From: JAWVZH01 sp033722295
GTDB taxonomy: Bacteria > Bacteroidota > Bacteroidia > Chitinophagales > Saprospiraceae
Reading direction: 5' to 3'
Assembly: GCA_033722295.1 (NCBI GenBank)
Contig: JAWVZH010000123.1
Location: 1-8,753, forward strand
Length of the DNA stretch: 8,753 nt
The notes below the pieces were generated by a model, which did not search any database, was not told the origin of the DNA, and saw only the letters and a list, made by a program, of their open reading frames with translations. Below, in pieces: positions 5,505-8,753 of this stretch. How positions within the stretch are numbered: position 1 is the first letter of the stretch; every line of letters begins with the position of its first letter. The translations under genes were made by a program, and so were the position numbers.

Positions 5505-6967
5505 AATACGGAGCGGTAGCAACAGGTCATCAGTTGACATCGGAGACGGCCATGTCCATCTTGAGAGCGGGTGGTAATGCCGTTGATGCTGCCATTGCCG
5601 CATATTGTGCGGCCTGTGTTGCCGAACCTTGTATGGCCTCTATGGCGTCAGGGGCATTTGCGACGCTTTTTTTCGATGATGATATACACAGTCTGGATTG
5701 TTTCTGTCAGACGCCAGCAAGAAAAATAAGCGATTCCAATTTGGTCCCGATACACGTAGATTTTGGAACAGCTCAGGAAGTTTATTATGGCGGTGCTGGT
5801 GCTGTAGCAGTACCGGGTATTGTAAAGGGACTCTATGAGTTGCATGATAAGTTCGGATCCATACCGATGAGTGAATTATTTGAACCCGCCAGGGCAATGG
5901 CGAGGGAAGGCGTGGCTCTGAACACCTTTCAGCAATATGATCTTAGTCTGTTAAGATCTGCTTTTGGCATGCAAGAACGTGGTCAGGAAATATTCTTTAA
6001 GAACGGGAAATTAAAGCAAGTGGGTGATTTGATCACTTTACCCAACTTTGATGAATTTCTCTTCGTCCTAGGAAAAGAAGGTGAGGATTTCTTCTATCGT
6101 GGAGAAATAGCACGATCTATTGAGGAGATATGTGTCGATCAGGGGGGACATCTTACACGTGACGATCTGTCGGCTTATAAGATCCACTGGCGTACCCCAG
6201 AATCATTTTACCGGGATGTACATGCGATTTTCATGTCACCCGGACCTTCGATGGGCCATGCTTTGTTTCATCGCATGCAGAACAGGCTTGCTGATGTGTT
6301 TGTGCTGCCTGAACCCTTCAGTAATGATCACCTCGAATATTTGCTTCCCGGTTTGCATGGCTGCCGTGATCTGCTCAATTACCGTCAGTTGCTTTTTGAC
6401 CTGGCCGGAGTTAACCCTGTGCAGGGTGGTAAGCTTTCCGGAACTTCACATCTCAATGTTCTGGACAACCAAGGAAATGCCATTACGCTGACCTTTTCTA
6501 TCGGTGAGGGTGCTGGCATTTACGTGGATGGCACAGACGTACACCTCAATAATATGTTGGGCGAGCCGGCCTTGTTACCCGAAGGGCTGGATAGTTGGGA
6601 ATGCGACCGCAGACTGGCAAGCATGATGACCCCGACCATCATTACCAGGATGGGGCGGCCCCTCTATTTATTGGGTACCGGAGGGGCGGAGAGGATACCG
6701 GTAATTCTGTCTCTGATCATTCACTACCTGCTCGACCTGGATATGTCTCTTGATGAGGCCATAAATGCCCCGCGCGTCTATCTGGCTAAAGAACAATTGG
6801 AAGTGGAAGTAGGCTTTGAAAAGGGTAAGATCATTGATATGTTACCAACAAGATACTGGGATGAGCAGTCTCTTTATTTTGGTGGTGTACATGGTATCGA
6901 GATAGATGGAGATAAAGTGACGGCAATAGGTGACAGTCGCCGTGAAGGATTTGCCATTGTAGAATAA
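5501..6967 (+). CDS. gamma-glutamyltransferase-family Ntn-hydrolase, divergent subfamily
   Basis: A 488-residue GGT-superfamily enzyme, normally made as a proenzyme that cleaves itself at a Thr, which then acts as nucleophile on gamma-glutamyl amides. The N-terminal GGT block is clear (AVATGHQLTSETAMSILRAG, then GNAVDAAIAA, 5-34), followed by AVPGIVKGL (103-111) and GGHLTRDDLSAYKIHW (215-230). The nucleophile is probably Thr315 in SGTSHLNV, giving a small subunit of 174 residues. LNNMLGE (349-355), ASMMTPT (373-379) and GTGGAERI (392-399) form the rest of the active site. The usual DFRETAP motif, whose Arg binds the gamma-glutamyl carboxylate, is replaced by DCFCQTP (66-72), so glutathione is not a safe substrate. 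There is no signal peptide, so it is probably cytoplasmic, unlike periplasmic E. coli Ggt (about 580 residues). The GTG start is chosen because the family match begins at residue 4 and it overlaps the DUF4403 stop as GTGA; the next Met (residue 18) would cut a conserved block. Confidence 0.87.
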   Translation: MKYGAVATGHQLTSETAMSILRAGGNAVDAAIAAYCAACVAEPCMASMASGAFATLFFDDDIHSLDCFCQTPARKISDSNLVPIHVDFGTAQEVYYGGAGAVAVPGIVKGLYELHDKFGSIPMSELFEPARAMAREGVALNTFQQYDLSLLRSAFGMQERGQEIFFKNGKLKQVGDLITLPNFDEFLFVLGKEGEDFFYRGEIARSIEEICVDQGGHLTRDDLSAYKIHWRTPESFYRDVHAIFMSPGPSMGHALFHRMQNRLADVFVLPEPFSNDHLEYLLPGLHGCRDLLNYRQLLFDLAGVNPVQGGKLSGTSHLNVLDNQGNAITLTFSIGEGAGIYVDGTDVHLNNMLGEPALLPEGLDSWECDRRLASMMTPTIITRMGRPLYLLGTGGAERIPVILSLIIHYLLDLDMSLDEAINAPRVYLAKEQLEVEVGFEKGKIIDMLPTRYWDEQSLYFGGVHGIEIDGDKVTAIGDSRREGFAIVE

Positions 6968-7028
6968 ATTGACCTTTCTTGGCTGGCCTATATTTTGGAA
7001 ATCATATGATCTCGAGGGCTTGAACTGA

Positions 7029-8396
7029 TTAGTGCAGGAAACTGGCCATTCCCACGTATACTGCGCCTCCTGCCACAAAGCCGATCGCTGCGAGCCAGCT
7101 CACTTTTTTCATGTACCAGATAAAATCGATACGCTCCATGCCCATTGCTGCCACACCGGCCGCTGAACCTATAATGAGCATACTTCCACCGGTACCCGCT
7201 GCATAGGCGATAAAATGCCAGAGTTTGGCATCCATCGGCTGATTGTACATACCCATACTGGCTGCCACCAGAGGCACATTATCTATGATCGCAGAGCCTA
7301 CTCCCAACAACATGACGACAATATCCTGATTCGGTATAGCTCGTTCCAGGCCTTCCGCCAGGTAGCGTAATGTGCCAACGTCCCCTATTGCCATGGACTC
7401 GAGACTGGCTACCGCCATGAGGATACCGAGGAAAAAGAGAATACTGGAAAGCTCAATACGGCTCAGAGCCTGATGAGCAGAATAAAAGTGACGTCGCTCG
7501 TCTGAGAAGTCCTCTTCAGGGTGTATATACTCCGAGACGAGCCATACTACGCCCAAACTGAGCATCATTCCTAGATACGGAGGAAGGTGAGTGAGCGTTT
7601 TGAATATGGGAACGAAGACGATCATACCAAGACCGAGAAATAACATAGTTCTGGAGCTTAGCAATCGGTGCGTGGCGTCTTCCTGGCTTTCATCGATAGA
7701 GATTTCTCCCCTAAACGGTTTGGTGAAGCTGGCGATGACAAAGGGCACTGCAAAGCACACCACAGAAGGAATGACCAAATTGACTATCAAACCAGGTGTG
7801 GAAACTTTTTTACCTATCCAAAGCATAGTCGTGGTAACATCACCGATCGGTGACCAGGCGCCTCCAGCATTGGCAGCGATGACGACAAGTGAGGCATACC
7901 ACAGTCTTTCATTACGGCTGTGTATGATCTTCCTGATAAGTGTCACAAGAACTATTGTTGCCGTCAAGTTGTCAATAATGGCGCTGAGAATAAAGGCCAG
8001 ACCGCCAATGATCCATAAAAGTTTTGTCTTACTCCGAGTGTGAACCCATGACTTGAGAACATCAAACCCCTTGTGTAGATCCACGATCTCCACGATGGTC
8101 ATGGCACCGATCAGGAATACCAGGATCTCAGCGGTTTTGCCCAGATGGTGGAGCAACGTATTTGTGAAGCCTTCCTCCTGTGCCTCATGTCCTCCTCCCA
8201 GGTGACCACCAAGACTCCATAAGTGCTCGTGAGTATCGATCACATCAAGACTTCCGGCGTAAAACCCCAAAGCCAGAATAGCCCAACAAAGTGATCCCAT
8301 TAGCAGGGCAGGAACCGTTTTATCGAGTTTGAGAGGATGCTCAAATACGATGGTGGTGTAACCGAGAATAAAGAATATGATGACCAGCGCAAACAT
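7029..8396 (-). CDS. nhaD: NhaD-type Na+/H+ antiporter
   Basis: A 455-residue inner-membrane protein with about 12 membrane segments, which exchanges cytoplasmic Na+ (and often Li+) for protons and supports salt and alkali tolerance. The N-terminus (GYTTIVFEHPLKLDKT, 12-27) is typical of NhaD. Residues shown to matter in Vibrio cholerae NhaD have counterparts: Asp142-Asn143 in SAIIDNLTATI, Asn176 in AANAGGAW, Asp186 and Thr188-189 in SPIGDVTTT, and Ser368/Asn373 in SAIIDNVPL. The two IDN motifs reflect the inverted-repeat build of the ion-transporter superfamily. The loop at 54-84 is rich in His (H56, H58, H65, H70, H83, H84). The gene is convergent with the GGT-like gene (61 bp apart, no good terminator seen), and a -7-like TATATTTG lies about 20 bases upstream of the ATG. 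No lesion is seen. The wider family includes ArsB-like permeases, but the motif set favours NhaD. Confidence 0.92.
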   Translation of the reverse strand: MFALVIIFFILGYTTIVFEHPLKLDKTVPALLMGSLCWAILALGFYAGSLDVIDTHEHLWSLGGHLGGGHEAQEEGFTNTLLHHLGKTAEILVFLIGAMTIVEIVDLHKGFDVLKSWVHTRSKTKLLWIIGGLAFILSAIIDNLTATIVLVTLIRKIIHSRNERLWYASLVVIAANAGGAWSPIGDVTTTMLWIGKKVSTPGLIVNLVIPSVVCFAVPFVIASFTKPFRGEISIDESQEDATHRLLSSRTMLFLGLGMIVFVPIFKTLTHLPPYLGMMLSLGVVWLVSEYIHPEEDFSDERRHFYSAHQALSRIELSSILFFLGILMAVASLESMAIGDVGTLRYLAEGLERAIPNQDIVVMLLGVGSAIIDNVPLVAASMGMYNQPMDAKLWHFIAYAAGTGGSMLIIGSAAGVAAMGMERIDFIWYMKKVSWLAAIGFVAGGAVYVGMASFLH

Positions 8397-8415
8397 GCCT
8401 TTTCAATTTAAGGCG

Positions 8416-8423
8416 CAAATATA
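8416..8423 (-). promoter_or_regulatory. candidate -7 box of nhaD
   Basis: On the minus strand this reads TATATTTG, an exact TAnnTTTG match, ending 19 bases before the ATG at 8396. The implied leader is about 10-15 bases, so little room exists for an RNA regulator. The -33 region has only a T-rich stretch (GTTTTTAG), not a clean TTG. Confidence 0.45.
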
Positions 8424-8681
8424 GCGATGTAGGGTGCTAAAAACGGCGTATGACAAGTAATTAAATAATAAAATCATTCACCGGCTAAAGCTAAAAATAT
8501 GATGTGGAAAGATGAATTACAGTTATCAGCGATCGGGAGGTGATCTCAGCTTGTAAGGAAGAGTCAAACTCTGACAACTCCAATGTTTAGTTCATGGCTA
8601 AGAACTACTGCACAGATCGCTATTCCCCGGACTTCAATTACTGTAATAACTTAATAACATCAATCAAAAGCCATCTTTGCT

Positions 8682-8702
8682 CAATAATCAATAATCAATA
8701 AA
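8682..8702. repeat. short tandem repeat of the heptamer CAATAAT
   Basis: Two exact CAATAAT units are followed by a near-copy (CAATAAA), then by A/C-rich sequence (ACAACAAACACC). It is a low-complexity A/T-rich tract upstream of a promoter-like box, possibly acting only by making the DNA flexible. Slippage alone could explain it. Confidence 0.5.
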
Positions 8703-8740
8703 CAACAAACACCAACCATTCAACACTCATCAATTTGCCT

Positions 8741-8748
8741 TAGCTTTG
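8741..8748 (+). promoter_or_regulatory. candidate -7 box for a gene beyond the right edge
   Basis: TAGCTTTG matches the Bacteroidota TAnnTTTG consensus exactly and is preceded by A/T-rich DNA, as expected just upstream of a gene start. It would drive a plus-strand gene beginning outside the window and divergent from nhaD. No clean TTG lies 17-23 bases upstream, so the call rests on the box and its position. Confidence 0.4.
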
Positions 8749-8753
8749 TATTA

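Larger units (their letters stand above)
8397..8753. other. 357-bp gene-free region up to the right edge
   Basis: No open frame of useful length is visible on either strand; the longest ATG frame I followed (from 8499) stops after 14 codons. The first 30 bases hold the nhaD promoter region. The middle holds a weak hairpin (AGAGT-CAA-ACTCT at 8560-8572, without a U-tract). The last 90 bases are A/T-rich with a short heptamer repeat and a promoter-like box near the end. I recognise no riboswitch or known small RNA. Confidence 0.6.

Noticed and set aside
6968..7028. ATCATATGAT palindrome (7001-7010) between the convergent GGT-like and nhaD genes as a terminator
   Set aside because: The 10-bp palindrome is A/T-rich, has no room for a loop and lacks a T tract; it would be a poor terminator and is likely chance.
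7591..8043. 150-codon plus-strand frame within nhaD
   Set aside because: It is antisense to membrane segments holding essential NhaD motifs; no independent start signal or domain is seen.
8551..8577. Hairpin around AGAGT-CAA-ACTCT as a small RNA or terminator
   Set aside because: The stem is only 5 bp, the outer pairing needs a bulge, and there is no U-tract or promoter placing it in a transcript.

Overview
The window looks like ordinary chromosomal DNA of a Bacteroidota bacterium, probably of the Saprospiria/Lewinella type. The pointers are a type IX secretion (T9SS) C-terminal sorting domain on the gene cut by the left edge, an S46 dipeptidyl-peptidase, a DUF4403 lipoprotein, an NhaD antiporter, boxes resembling the Bacteroidota -7 element TAnnTTTG, and little Shine-Dalgarno signal. 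The genus call is inference; the phylum call is well supported. I see no mobile element, CRISPR array, phage gene, rRNA or tRNA.

Layout. Positions 1-141 (+) hold the last 46 codons of a T9SS-exported protein. It converges on a minus-strand SnoaL/DUF4440-like lipoprotein (251-802) across a perfect 28-bp palindrome that probably terminates transcription both ways. Upstream of the lipoprotein, on the same strand but separated by a GC-rich hairpin with a U-tract, is an S46 peptidase (1057-3234). It has a complete catalytic triad and the arginine that marks the Asp/Glu-specific DPP11 class. Divergent from it is a multi-pass membrane protein of the TIGR02206/YwaF family, related to human TMEM164 (3287-4012, GTG start). 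After 145 bp with a possible promoter come a DUF4403 lipoprotein (4158-5504) and a gamma-glutamyltransferase-family enzyme (5501-6967). These two overlap by four bases (GTGA) and almost certainly form one operon. A convergent NhaD-type Na+/H+ antiporter follows on the minus strand (7029-8396). The last 357 bp hold no gene; they include the NhaD promoter region and a possible promoter reading out of the right edge.

How the genes fit together. Two themes are visible: envelope and peptide catabolism (DPP11-type peptidase, GGT-like enzyme, three secreted or lipid-anchored proteins) and membrane or ion homeostasis (TMEM164-like protein, NhaD). Only DUF4403-GGT shows real operon linkage; the other genes look individually transcribed. 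I found no convincing new multi-gene system. The points most worth a second look are the TMEM164-like protein with its Cys/His pair, the duplicated architecture of the DUF4403 protein and its coupling to the GGT-like enzyme, and the acidic tail of the small lipoprotein.
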